Shown here: piece by piece, positions 47,101-57,269 of the stretch
How the letters are laid out: the number at the start of each line of letters is the position of its first letter
How positions within the stretch are numbered: position 1 is the stretch's first letter
NCBI GenBank assembly: GCA_020137815.1
Contig: CM035361.1
Location: 4,740,085-4,804,084 of the forward strand
Direction of reading: 5' to 3'
DNA from: Hormiphora californensis
Taxonomy: Eukaryota; Ctenophora; Tentaculata; Cydippida; Pleurobrachiidae
DNA: 64,000 bases
Notes under the pieces: generated by a model
What the model was told of the DNA's origin: nothing
The model's input: the letters and a program-made list of their open reading frames with translations, nothing else
Databases searched by the model: none
Translations under genes and position numbers: made by a program

Positions 47101-50100
47101 CATCCTCAGTTGAAGTTACCTTGTTTGGTGTTAAGGCGAGGTAAAGTCAAACCAATACAATTTCACGGTATTTCAAAAAGTTTCCTTGGGATGTACCAAA
47201 ATTTCTGAAAGAGTCTTAAATTGCCGATAGTGCGTCTTGCAAGATTTCGAGTTTTTGTTGAGACATAACGTCTATAAGTACGTCTATAGTACGTCTGATC
47301 CGTCTTTACTATGTCTATAGTGCGTTTATAGTGCGTCTATAGTGCGTCTATAGTACGTCTATAGTACGTTTTTCTCGTCGCTAAGGCGTCTATACTACGT
47401 CTTTACTACGTTTATACTATGTCTGACTACGTCTATAGTACGTCTTCGAGTACGTCTGTCGATAATACGTCTGTCGGTATACGTCTATAATACGTCTATA
47501 GTACGTCTATAATACGTCGCTACTACGTCGCTACTACGTCTATACTACGTCTATACTACGTCTCCCGCAAATCGTTATTTGCCAGCTTAGAGTTCATTTT
47601 TTCCTGCGGTGGTCTTAGGGTCACATACGGCAAAATTAAAATAAAACTTTTTATTTAAAAACCAGACACACCAGCGACTGTTAAATACTCTCTCCACTAT
47701 TCTCACAGTCACAATCTTGTGCGCCAATTTGACACTGCAGTGGGACATTTTGTCACCCAATATAATGGGACATTTTTTCATCCAACGCGACATTTTAGCA
47801 TGTTAAAATGTCTGTTTGGATCACAAAATGGTGCACGAGATTGTGACTGACGACTTTGAGAATAGGGAGGATAATTTTAACAGTCGCTCGCGCTGGCGTG
47901 TCTGTGTTAAAAATTAAAATTTTGCCGTAGGTGACTCTCACTTTAAAGTAAGAGTGGCGTGCCGTGTTTTCTCACAAAACTTAGTGGATTAGTTGGTTAC
48001 GAAGTTACCCCTTGCCAGCGCGCGCGAAGGTCGCCCGGCGACCTGAGCTAGGGGTTACAGAACCGGTTTGATTCACTTCAAAAATTAATAGCTCCTCAAC
48101 CACTCAATGAAAATGCACCAAATTTTGGTATTCCCCACCAAATTGTCTGAAAATTACAATTCTGTACTCATATTTGAAAAAATATCTCCGGAACCTTGGT
48201 TTTAAGATCAGTTTTAGGTGTTAATGATGAAATTTTTTTTGAAAAAGTAGGTCAGGTATGCTTAACATCATATTAAAGATCGTGGCAAAGTTTGAAGTTT
48301 CTATCTTCAAAGGTCTGGCCATCAAAATTAAAAAGGTCTTGAAGTTGGACCATTTGTACAAAATATGTTGTAACTCAACTTCTACTTTACCAAATTAAAC
48401 CTGGTTTGAAACACTGAACTGCTAATCTATCCCTCCGAATACGGACGAAGTTTGAAACCGCCAGCTCTATTGACCGCTCTGCAATACTTGTTTGTGTCAA
48501 AGAAATCAGGAAAGTAACAAGATTTGGTCTCGGTGTCGACCTGTGCGCGGCTCAGACCCCTATGCTAGAACTATGTAGTGTAGACTACAACTTTTCAGTC
48601 CTTAGTATAACGTTTTGAGCGCGTTATGAAAATAGGGTAAGCGGTTCTGATACCTCTAAACAGAGTGTGAGGTGTCTTCGATACCAAGTGGATTAGTACC
48701 ACCAGGGCCATTGGTACGGTATCGAAAATTTCCAATTCTGTCGCGTTCATTAGTTATGACGTAATATGTTCATTATTTTAACTTTTATAAAATTACTCTA
48801 CAGAAAAATCTGTGCATTGTGGATTGAAATGGATGCTTGCATCATGTTCAGCGTCAAAAAATATCCGGGGTACCAAATTTTTGTGTCTCTACCTTGTTTG
48901 TGACGCGAGATATCGAAAATTATCAAAAACGACCAAAAATGGGAGAAAGAGAGTTTGCTACCTTTGGGTGCTAGTTGTTTGTGCGCGCACCCAAGTGTAA
49001 CAATCTCTCTCTCTCGCCCATTTTGGTCGTTTTTTATAAATGTCAATATCTCGCATCCCAGGCAAGGTAGAGACACCAAAATTTGATACCCCGGCTATTT
49101 TTTGCCGCTGAAAACGATGTAAGAATCCATTTCAATCCACAATGTACAGATCTTTCTGTAGAGCAATTTTATGAAAGTTGAAATAATGAACATATTACGT
49201 CATAACTAAAGAACGAGACAGAATCAAAAAAACTTTTTTTAATATTTCAAAGTCAATATCGTGAAAAAAATTGCTAAGTCAATTTTGCCGTACGAATCGC
49301 GTTGCGAATCAGTGATGCTATCCGGCAATACTGTCGCTAATTAACAGTGATCGAAATATGAATCGTGTCCACTGTTCCTTAAATTTCCTAATTAGATTTG
49401 ATGGGGGATCACGTATCAGCACAATCCATCTCGGACCCGCAAATTAGCAACATCACTCCCGCTTAGCATTGCCGATTCCAAACACGATTCGTACGCAAAA
49501 ATTGGCATAGAAAGTTTTCCATAAAATTGACTTTGTAATTTTTTCACAACATTGACTTTTCCAAACTTTTTTACAAAACTAGGGAACCCCGCAAGTAGAG
49601 CCCCCGTCGACTACAAAATTTGGTGGTTCGGCCAAAATTTTAAACCGAACCGAACCGCCGAAAAAACACCGAATCACCGAACCGAACCGAATATTCGGTA
49701 GCTTCCTCACTAACTATAGGGTAGACCGGGGTAATTTGGACGGTTTTGGCATTCAATTGGTATTTCAAGAGCCATTAATTTACTTAATCAATTAGTTAGC
49801 TACTCAATTTGTGCAACTGAACCTTTATCTTGAGCCTCAGAACAAATTTGAATCGAAAACATAACTTTTAGATAGCTAATTAACCTTGTTAATGAAGGTA
49901 AGTCGGAATATTTTTGATCGCGAGACACGGGGCAATTTGGACTAGTGGCTTCTACACCAATCACAATGCGCGCATTCAGTCACGTGACCGCGACACACCA
50001 CATTGCCCCAGCTGTAAATCTGCGATGTAAATCAGACCGAGGTTGGGGCTATTTGGACAAACTCAGATTGTAGCCACAGTTTTTGAGATATCGATTTCAA

Positions 50101-53100
50101 ACTTTTCAGTCATCTAGTAGTTTAGTATCCCGTGCTATTCCTTTTTTCAAAATTAGTTAATTAAGTAGTAATTAGCCTAATTAACCAAAAAATTAAGTGT
50201 TCATCAGATCTATATCTATAGGGTGCATTTTCGAAAGCTCAGGATTAGCCTAGTCGATTAGAAAAAGATTTAATCTAATCCCAGATAGGGTTTTTGAGAA
50301 AATCGACATCAAAGATCAAAAAACCACAAATAAAGCTACGGTTTTCAAAGGAATGCTGTTTGTGTTTTCAGGTGCTTACAAGGCCAGAAATTACTATTAT
50401 GGGGATCCAGTCTTATTATTATGTTAGTGGCCGATTCCCACTCAATGCCGATTCCCACTCAATGCAATTCCCTGGGGTTACTATAGCAACGGAGTTTGTT
50501 ACCATTATAGTAACCGGCGAATTTGCATTAATGTACTATTTTCTTGCTCCAAATTCACCCATTACATCCGTATTATTAGACTATCGATTATTTAAACATG
50601 ATTGTGAGTCACAATGAGACATCAGACTACCTTCATCAGTTACCAGCCAGTCAGTGGCTTTGGTTATCAAATGTATGCATATTGCTCTAAGTTAGCCTGT
50701 AATTTATCCCTTTATTCAGTTATATCAGCTGCATATAATGGATGATTATCATGATAAAGCATTACTTTTGGTCATCAAAGCACCAGTCCTAGATAGTCTG
50801 GAGCACCCTATGAAGTTGGTTTGTCGAATGCCACACCATGGATTGACTTGTTACCTTGGCATCCCGAGAACTGGTTGTAAAATGCGCCTTTTTTCTATTT
50901 TTTTGGTCTATTTACTCAGTTTTAGCCATCTATATTGATTGAATAGGATAATTATGAAAGCAGGTTGTCTATGGTTACCATAGAAACGAGTATAATCGCG
51001 CCATGAGGCCAATTTGTTTTAACCAATTTGCCCCATGGGGCAATTTGGTCTAGTCCAAATTGCCCCATGGGGCAATCTGGATTATGACCGAATTGCCCCC
51101 GATTTTTTCGTCCGAATTGCCCCAAATTGTCCGAATTGCCCCGCTTCATTAAAATGCCAATTAGCTAATTAAATCGAAAGCTAATGTCATTTTGATGATG
51201 AAACTGAATAGAAAATTATCATATTGTGAAATTCTGACCTTTAATTTAAATAATCATCATAATTAAGTTTACCGAAATAAAGTTTAACTTTAAAGTCGTC
51301 ATTTTTCGTTATTTCACACTAAACACCACAATTTAAAAGTCCCATATAAATCACTAGTCCACATTGCCCCGTCCTGTGACCACATTGCCCCACCGTCCAA
51401 ATTACCCCGGTCTACCCTAGCTATGTATCTGTGCATTAATCTAAATCAAACCCAGATAATATTCTATTTTCTACAATACTATGTTACCTCCCGTTTTTTG
51501 GGAGTCTGTAAGTTAAATATTTCCTGAGATACACGTAACGTAACCCGCTCAGTTGCGAGGGACAACGGTGTTGCTCCTTCATCAAATACTTCAATGGCAC
51601 GTTTTCAGGAAATCTCAGGATATTTTTCCCCCGAGGATGCCACTAAATCGGGGTCCGACTGTACTACTAAAACACAATCATTTGTTCTATAGGCGGGAGA
51701 CACACTGAAGTTGGGCGCACTCGTTCAAATCTCAACCTCGCAACACACAAGCTGAAGTTCAAAGTTCGAAGTTTCGCGAAAACCCATTTTCGGCTGAGAA
51801 ATCATTTGTAAGAGGCTAACTTATTTACTGGTACATCTCTCGAGGTGTCCTTTATCCATACTGAGTCAATTTCACCGTTTTTGAAATTTTTGGCTAATCC
51901 GGTCATATGCATAGTGGTCCTAATTCACCAAAAATTTTAAAAACGGTGAAATTGACCCGGTATTGAAAAAGGACACCTCGAGAGATGTACCATTGTACCA
52001 GTAAATAAACTAGCATCTTACAAATGATTTCTCAGCCGAAAATTGGGTTTCGCGAAACTTTGAACTTTTCCGCGAAACTTCGAACTCCGAACTTCAGTGT
52101 GTGTCGCGAGGTTGAGAGTTGAACGCGCGCGACCAACCTCAGTGTGTCTCCCCCCATACGGTTTGAGTGATTCATAAATGATCGGAAATGTCTGACCCGC
52201 CTTCACATTAGATGGTTATGAAAATAAAGGTTGGCGGGGAAACATAGTACAGGGTGTCCCACTGTCTTTGCATCACCTGTGATTTTGGGTCATGACCGGG
52301 CTCCATTAAACTAACCACAACTCATCGAAAAATTGGTCAAAATGGTTCTAACAAAAACTAGTGTTCTAGAGAACTGTCTGGCGAACATTTTGGTGGCAAG
52401 ATTGACGTTCCAAGTCTTACCAATCGTCAGATATATCGTCGTAAAGTCAAAAATACATGTTCATGAAATCCGACCGGAGTTCACGTTTTGAAAAATTCAC
52501 AAATGCAAAGTTGCTCGGATCACATTGCATCCCTCATAAGAGTTGTAGGAAATTGTCTGGCGGTCATTTTGGTACCCGGGTTTTTGTCCTAGCTCAATGT
52601 TTAGAGTGTCTTATGACTGTCAGAACTGGAATTTTTCCAAAAGTGGTCTCAGGTATCGCATTGCATTTTGCCCTGTTATGAAGCTCATTGCTGCTTGAAT
52701 AACATGTTAGTGCATGATAGGGTTGAGATAGACCACTTGCGTATCCTACACATTAACAGGGGCCTTGCCAAATCGTCATAACAACCCTGTCAAGTGTCTA
52801 GATGAAATTGAGACGATATGTGCTGATTATCATGGGATTACACACGACACCGAGCCACCTAATTAGGGGTTGTGAGCCGATACCAACTAAGACTCAGCAT
52901 AGAACAATTTTCATGTTCCTACAGTCATAACGCAACTAAAACATAGAGCTATGGAAAAAATCATGGTATCAAAATGAACCTTAGACGATTCCAATGAAGC
53001 TCTTGTAAATTTCAAATCATTTTACCCATTTGTTGATGACACGTGATCCCCTCAAAAATGCTGGTTGAATTTCGTCTTTAGACAGTCATAAGACACTCTA

Positions 53101-55248
53101 AACATTGAGCTAGGACAAAAACCCGGGTACCAAAATGACCGCCAGACAATTTCCTACAACTCTTATGAGGGATGCAATGTGATCCGAGCAACTTTGCATT
53201 TGTGAATTTTTCAAAACGTGAACTCCGGTCGGATTTCATGAACGTGTATTTTTGACTTTACGACGATATATCGGACGATTGGTAAGACTTGGAACGTCAA
53301 TCTTGCCACCAAAATGTTCGCCAGACAGTTCTCTAGAACACTAGTTTTTGTTAGAACCATTTTGACCAATTTTTCGATGAGTTGTGGTTAGTTTAATGGA
53401 GCCCGGTCATGACCCAAAATCACAGGTGATGCAAAGACAGTGGGACACCCTGTATTATGAAACATAATGCAGTTATTTCTTGTTGTCTTCCTGTATTCTT
53501 CTGTCTGGCGCCGCCGACCCCATCAGAGCTTAAATTTTGTTGCGGAGCTCGCGAAAACGAGGTCGAGTCAGGCAATACAAATCCTGTCTGGCGCCGCCGA
53601 CCCCATTTGAGAATCAAATTGGGGTATGGGCGCCGCCATACAGGGCAAATCTGAGCGCACTGTTGAGGATCGAATTGGGGACTTTTGAATGCCTAAAATA
53701 CTAGTTAGATTTAGAAGTTTGTATTAGTAGAGTCGATAACTACATCGACCTCTCCCAATTGTTCCAGTTTTTGTCACATCTGTTTGGAGCCTCGACACAA
53801 CCTCTAAACAGGTGTTACTTTTTCGCAAACTGTTTTCATCTTGGTGTAATCAGCAGTTGAAATGTTGCTGATCATAACAAAAACCTGACTAAATTTTTTC
53901 AACTTGGGGTAAAACCATGGGTGTCAAAAGTTAGCTCTAGGTCCCCTGAGTAACCATCCGGAGACTCTAAGAGATATTTCAAGCCGTTCTCCCGTAATCA
54001 TTAATCCCGGTGGAGAAAAAAATACAATGCGGACGTACGTGAGCGCTGGCAGGCTGTTTACATGTTATTGTATGTCTCTCACTCTCTCTGGAAAAACCGC
54101 ACGTGCGGTTGCGCCGCGCGAGATAACTCTTTCTCAAGGGGGAGAAAAGAGAGAGACGCACATTAACGTTATACATTAAAGTTGAGGTTGTAGGCAATTG
54201 CACGTACGTCCATACTCAAATATTTGCTCTACCGGGATTAATGATTACAGGAGAACGGCTTGAAATATCTCTTGGAGTCTCCGGATGGTTACTCAGGGGA
54301 CCTATAGCTAACTTTTGACACCCATGGTTTTACCCCAAGTTGAAAAAATTTAGTCAGGTTTTTGTTATGATCAGCAACATTTCAACTGCTGATTACACCA
54401 AGATGAAAACAGTTTGCGAAAAAGTAACACCTGTTTAGAGGTCGTGTCGAGGCTCCAAACAGATGTGACAAAAACTGGAACAATTGGGAGAGGTCGATGT
54501 AGTTATCGACTCTACTATATCCTGGTAGAGTGCTCGATCCGGGGATGCGGAGAGCTGAACTATTGTGACAAGTGAAACTAGTTAGATTTAGAAGTTTGTA
54601 TCCTGGTAGAGTGCTCGATCCGGGGATGCGGAGAGCTGAACTATTGTGACAAGTGAAACAAGGTTTTACAAAATTTTGTAAAACCTTGTTTCACTTATCA
54701 CAATAGAATGCCTAAAATACATTTTTTTCGGGGCCTTCGTCCCCTACGTAAACAGAATGAAGCTGGAGAGCCAATTTTATTTCTCTCATGATGGACTTCT
54801 AAATGCCTAAAATGAGTGAAAATCGGTTTAAAAAATCTAACATTTTCCGGGGGCCTCGCCCCTAGGGCCTAGAGTCTAGGCCCTAGACCCTCAAAAGGGG
54901 TTCGACCATGAACCCCATTGGGGAAGGGGGCCTGCGGCCCTCAAACCCCCTGCAGCTGTGCATAAAAAATTACAGTGCTTCGCACCGGCCGGCGGCCCCA
55001 CCTCAATAATATCAACAAACCAAACATTTCAGGCTGAATTAAAAGTTGAAAGATGGAGGGGTTGTGCGAAAGAGACTTATACCTGTGATACATTGGAAAC
55101 ATTTAATAAAGGAGTGTTTGGAGACATATATAAGCAAAAAGATTGCAAAATTACCTACTGTGATACTGATAACTGTAATGGTGCCGGATCAGCTTGGATC
55201 GCCAGTACCCTTCTAGCTCTGCCCCTCTTTCTGGCCATAGTGTATTAG
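44138..55248 (+). CDS. GPI-anchored Ly6/uPAR (three-finger) protein
   Basis: Three exons, 44138-44230, 46001-46132 and 55033-55248, all phase 0, giving 146 codons plus TAG. Residues 1-20 are a signal peptide (MANFLALAIGLMSVMVATQG). The mature protein starts LECYQCKES, the classic Ly6 opening, and has ten cysteines (23, 26, 42, 50, 56, 86, 93, 113, 118, 123) with the family-closing CDTDNCN at 118-124. A Gly/Ser stretch (NGAGSAW) and a hydrophobic tail (LLALPLFLAIV) predict GPI attachment, so the protein should sit on the outer cell surface. Ligand unknown. Exon 1 holds the first LU-domain cysteines, as usual for the family. Intron 2 spans 8.9 kb of foldback elements; intron 1 is a nest of three. 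Confidence 0.9.
44400..44682. mobile_element. Family E palindromic MITE
   Basis: TTAGGGTCACCACACACCAAAG at the left is mirrored at the right, with (TTAAAA)n-rich arms and TCTCGCGCGCGATTTTGACGG in the centre. A close copy lies at 60618-60901 and a decayed one at about 47610-47945. Confidence 0.88.
44801..45675. mobile_element. Family B (pogo-like) element, 875 bp
   Basis: Ends CAGTCGGACCCCGATTTAAC and complement, with TA on both sides. The interior is itself palindromic (CTAATTAGACGGTTCGAAAC; TGCATCTTATCGCATGTC in both orientations). A decayed relative of the interior lies at about 49250-49520. No transposase. Confidence 0.88.
46394..47586. mobile_element. Foldback with satellite arms enclosing a copied Ly6 exon
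   Basis: Arms GGCAAATAACGATTTGCGGG followed by (ACGTAGTATAG)-like repeats at 46394-46625 are mirrored at about 47265-47586. Between the arms lies a degraded copy of host sequence from 45595-46165, including Ly6 exon 2. Confidence 0.8.
46640..47170 (+). pseudogene. Degraded copy of Ly6 exon 2 and flanks
   Basis: GAAAAGGAGAAGGCTGATGA and CTCAGTTGAAGTTACCTTGT match the true exon at 46001-46132, and upstream GGTGTTTTA..CAATTGGCTTGC matches the host intron. Differences are overwhelmingly one- to three-base deletions, so the frame is destroyed. Either a decayed capture or uncorrected long-read sequence. Confidence 0.85.
47587..48734. other. Ly6 intron 2, transposon debris
   Basis: A decayed family E palindrome at about 47610-47945, then AT-rich sequence around 48060-48700 that I cannot assign. 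No exon-like segment found. Confidence 0.4.
48735..49224. repeat. Foldback palindrome, about 490 bp
   Basis: The left arm (TTAGTTATGACGTAATATGT, then CATTGTGGATTGAAATGGAT) is mirrored in the right arm. The centre near 48975 is GGGTGCTAGTTGTTTGTGCG. Confidence 0.88.
49225..49718. other. Ly6 intron 2, decayed family B interior
   Basis: About 49285-49500 matches the interior of 44870-45130 with heavy divergence (AATCGCGTTGCGAATCAGTG, GGGGGATCACGTATC). Then comes an ACCGAACCGAA-rich tract. Confidence 0.5.
49719..51417. mobile_element. 1.7 kb foldback with GGGTAGACCGGGGTAAT ends
   Basis: GGGTAGACCGGGGTAATTTG and complement at the termini, TA on each side, and imperfect inner arms rich in GGGGCAATTTGGAC. 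The central region 50290-50940 has two open frames (107 and 66 codons) without recognisable domains. Termini and TA duplication suggest a Tc1/mariner-like origin. Confidence 0.8.
51620..51662. mobile_element. Family B MITE, right half only
   Basis: CCCCGAGGATGCC..CTAAATCGGGGTCCGACTG without a matching left half. Confidence 0.7.
51692..52155. repeat. Foldback palindrome, about 465 bp
   Basis: GCGGGAGACACACTGAAGTT at the left is mirrored by the right end (CAGTGTGTCTCCCCCC). The arms share ACATCTCTCGAGGTGTCC and ATTTCTCAGCCGAAAAT. Confidence 0.88.
52248..53453. repeat. 1.2 kb foldback element
   Basis: ACAGGGTGTCCCACTGTCTT is mirrored at the right (GACAGTGGGACACCCTGT). The arms are about 430 bp each and nearly identical, with a spacer of about 360 bp at 52690-53060. 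The single + frame at 52457-52681 lies inside an arm and is not convincing. Confidence 0.9.
53454..53725. mobile_element. Family C element fragment
   Basis: CTGTCTGGCGCCGCCGACCC occurs twice (about 53500 and 53584), followed by GGGCGCCGCCATACAGGG and GAGCGCACTGTTGAGG. It looks like two overlapping or nested copies. Confidence 0.65.
53726..54517. repeat. Foldback element, about 790 bp
   Basis: TAGTAGAGTCGATAACTACA is mirrored at the right end (GTTATCGACTCTACTA). The arms are about 320 bp with TGCTGATCATAACAAAAACC in both; the loop is near 54080-54170. Confidence 0.9.
54518..55032. other. Ly6 intron 2 end: direct repeat and GC-rich hairpin
   Basis: TATCCTGGTAGAGTGCTCGA..GACAAGTGAAAC is present twice (about 54529 and 54599) with a terminal hairpin AAGGTTTTACAAAATTTTGT. 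Then comes a GC-rich hairpin near 54850-54890 (GGGCCTAGAGTCTAGGCCC). The Ly6 exon 3 acceptor is ACATTTCAG at 55032. Confidence 0.6.
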
Positions 55249-55700
55249 ACGTGGTAACTCGAACCAAAATATCTTATGTATTAATATTATGTATAGGGTA
55301 GCGACTGGCTATTTGAAATGGCGGCTAATTCAAAACATCCCCTCTGCAGGCCAGCAGGTGCACCAGATCAGATATATGGATTTTTAGACTTCAGTGGGCC
55401 TGGCATGAGTTCTTATGTCTAATAATTCAAATCTGGTGCACCTGCTGGCCTGTAGAGGGGGTGTTTCAAATTAGCCGCCATTTCAAATAGCCAGTCGCTA
55501 CCCTAATTATTAGCGACCGAAGACTAGAGTGTGATAAAGAACTTTTTAGTTTTTTTGACAACTATTTTGGGTAACGTATACCTACATTTAATCTTTATTT
55601 ATTACTTACTCAACAAGTCTCGTCTACATTTTAGCTAACTATATACCATGGTATACCAGACTACACCAACCTACACGTCAGAATGTTGGCATTTGTGCTA
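55249..55700. repeat. Ly6 3' flank with palindromic MITE
   Basis: A palindrome at 55293-55505 with ends TAGGGTAGCGACTGGCTATT and complement and inner CCAGCAGGTGCACCAGAT. A partial relative starts at about 61968. Confidence 0.85.
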
Positions 55701-57269
55701 ATTGGTACTTAAGGGCGGAATCACACTGCTCCTGCAAAAGAATTGTTTCGACGCACCAAACCCAATCACACTGAAAAGTTTGGTTGGTTCTGCACAGCAG
55801 GCGCTCAGTTGTTGTGAACGCCTGCTGTGCGCGGCGCATTGGCACGTGCATCTTGGGCGCTGGCAGGCTTCTACCAAGCTCCAGTCTTCACGTCCAAACT
55901 TCTAGAGGGAGAGATAATCTCTATTATAATTTGGAGATGAACGTCGAAGTGCAGTCGTTCGTTCAGTGCGTTTCTACGCGACAGGCTGCTCCTTCATAAA
56001 ACACTTTATATGACCAAAGCTGTGAAGCTGTATTTCACAGTTTTATAACTTCCAGTGGAAGTTTGTTGGTATTTTCGAATGAATTTAACATGCCAGTCCC
56101 CATAGTTACCAATTCAGTTGCCATGGCAACCGTTTTTTCACGTTGAAAGTGACGAAAAGAACCACCCGGCGAAGCCGGGTGGGTTATCAAATAAACCTTT
56201 ACTTGAGGCGCACCCAATGGGTGCGCTAGTCTATATTATAATTTGGAGATGTCGCGTCGAAGTCGTTCGTTCAGCGGTATCTATAACGCGCGTTATAGAT
56301 ACCGCTGAACGAACGACAGACTGCTCCTTCATTAAAACACTTTATGTGACCAAAGCTGTAAAGCTGTCATTCACACTTTTGGGAGTTTCTAAATACTTTC
56401 GGATGAATTTTAACAATTCAGTCCGGGTTCAGTCCCCATAAATACCGTTTCAGTTGCCATGGCAACCATAATTTTGGCGTTAACTACCTATGAGGGATAT
56501 TATACGATTCTTACTTAAGTTAGCAGGTGCTGATTGATTTCGCAATCGCTTACTGGAGTAAACGACAGGTGCTGACTGTTTTCCAAAATAACTCTTATTT
56601 TCTTGTAAGAGATATCAAGAGTAAGAGAATGGTGATTCCATTTTCTTGTGTGGTAAGCGCCGCTACTTAGCGACGTATAAACTCTTAAAACTCTTAACTG
56701 ACGGGGGGTCACAGCATCTGGTCACGTGAAAGGTCGCGTGATAAGTCCTAGAGCACAGGGATAGCCTGTGACTTCGTACATGTGATAGATAACAGCCAAT
56801 TTTGCCCCTTTTATCTTCCCCTTATTGATTGCTGCATGTCATAGGGGAGGAGGCACATAGGTCCGATGCTGAGTAATGACAGAACACCTAGGGGTGGTTA
56901 ACCACGTGTCCTAAAAAGACTGGCTGTATTTTATGTACGGTGGCAAACGTGGGCTAAAGTGTGTAGTGAACCACTGAACATGCACCACTCTGCCTTCTAT
57001 AGGCTTAGTGGAACAAACCAGTTGTAAATTATGCACTCAGAGTCCTTCAGTTCAACTCCCATTTTATGTTGTCCTGGCTAACTCTAGAGAGATCCAAACC
57101 CCTTGCTAGTGATTCATGTTACTACGGTCACAAATTCATTATAAAATCTCTTCTACCCAGCGCCAGCTGGAAGTGTAGTAGAGTCGGTTCGCCGCCTTTA
57201 TTTCTAATGCTATGATTGTCTTGTCTGTGGAGTCACGCCCGCAGACGTAAATGCAGTGAAAGAAAAACA
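55701..57269. other. Intergenic repeats upstream of the retrotransposon ORF
   Basis: A family F partial copy (AAGGGCGGAATCACACTG, GAATTGTTTCGACGCACCAA) at about 55709-55880; then two TTATAATTTGGAGATG-containing repeats near 55925 and 56235, and a short palindrome GCGCGTTATAGATACCGCTG near 56280-56315. 56500-57269 may include the retrotransposon 5'UTR; I cannot set its 5' border. Confidence 0.5.

Noticed and set aside
50294-50938. Two plus-strand frames of 107 and 66 codons inside the 1.7 kb foldback as a transposase
   Set aside because: No DDE/D motif, no helix-turn-helix and no recognisable domain; the region is palindromic spacer.
54529-54640. TCCTGGTAGAGTGCTCGATC as a tRNA gene
   Set aside because: Resembles an A-box, but no T-arm or acceptor stem can be paired; it is a short direct repeat.
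55784-55999. Frames MVLHSRRSVVVNACC... repeated at 60409-60602
   Set aside because: The same peptide appears on both strands because the sequence is the palindromic core of family F.
57216-57269. Extra 18 codons at the start of the retrotransposon ORF
   Set aside because: The frame opens with TTG and has no ATG before 57270; the ATGATG at 57270 is the more likely start.
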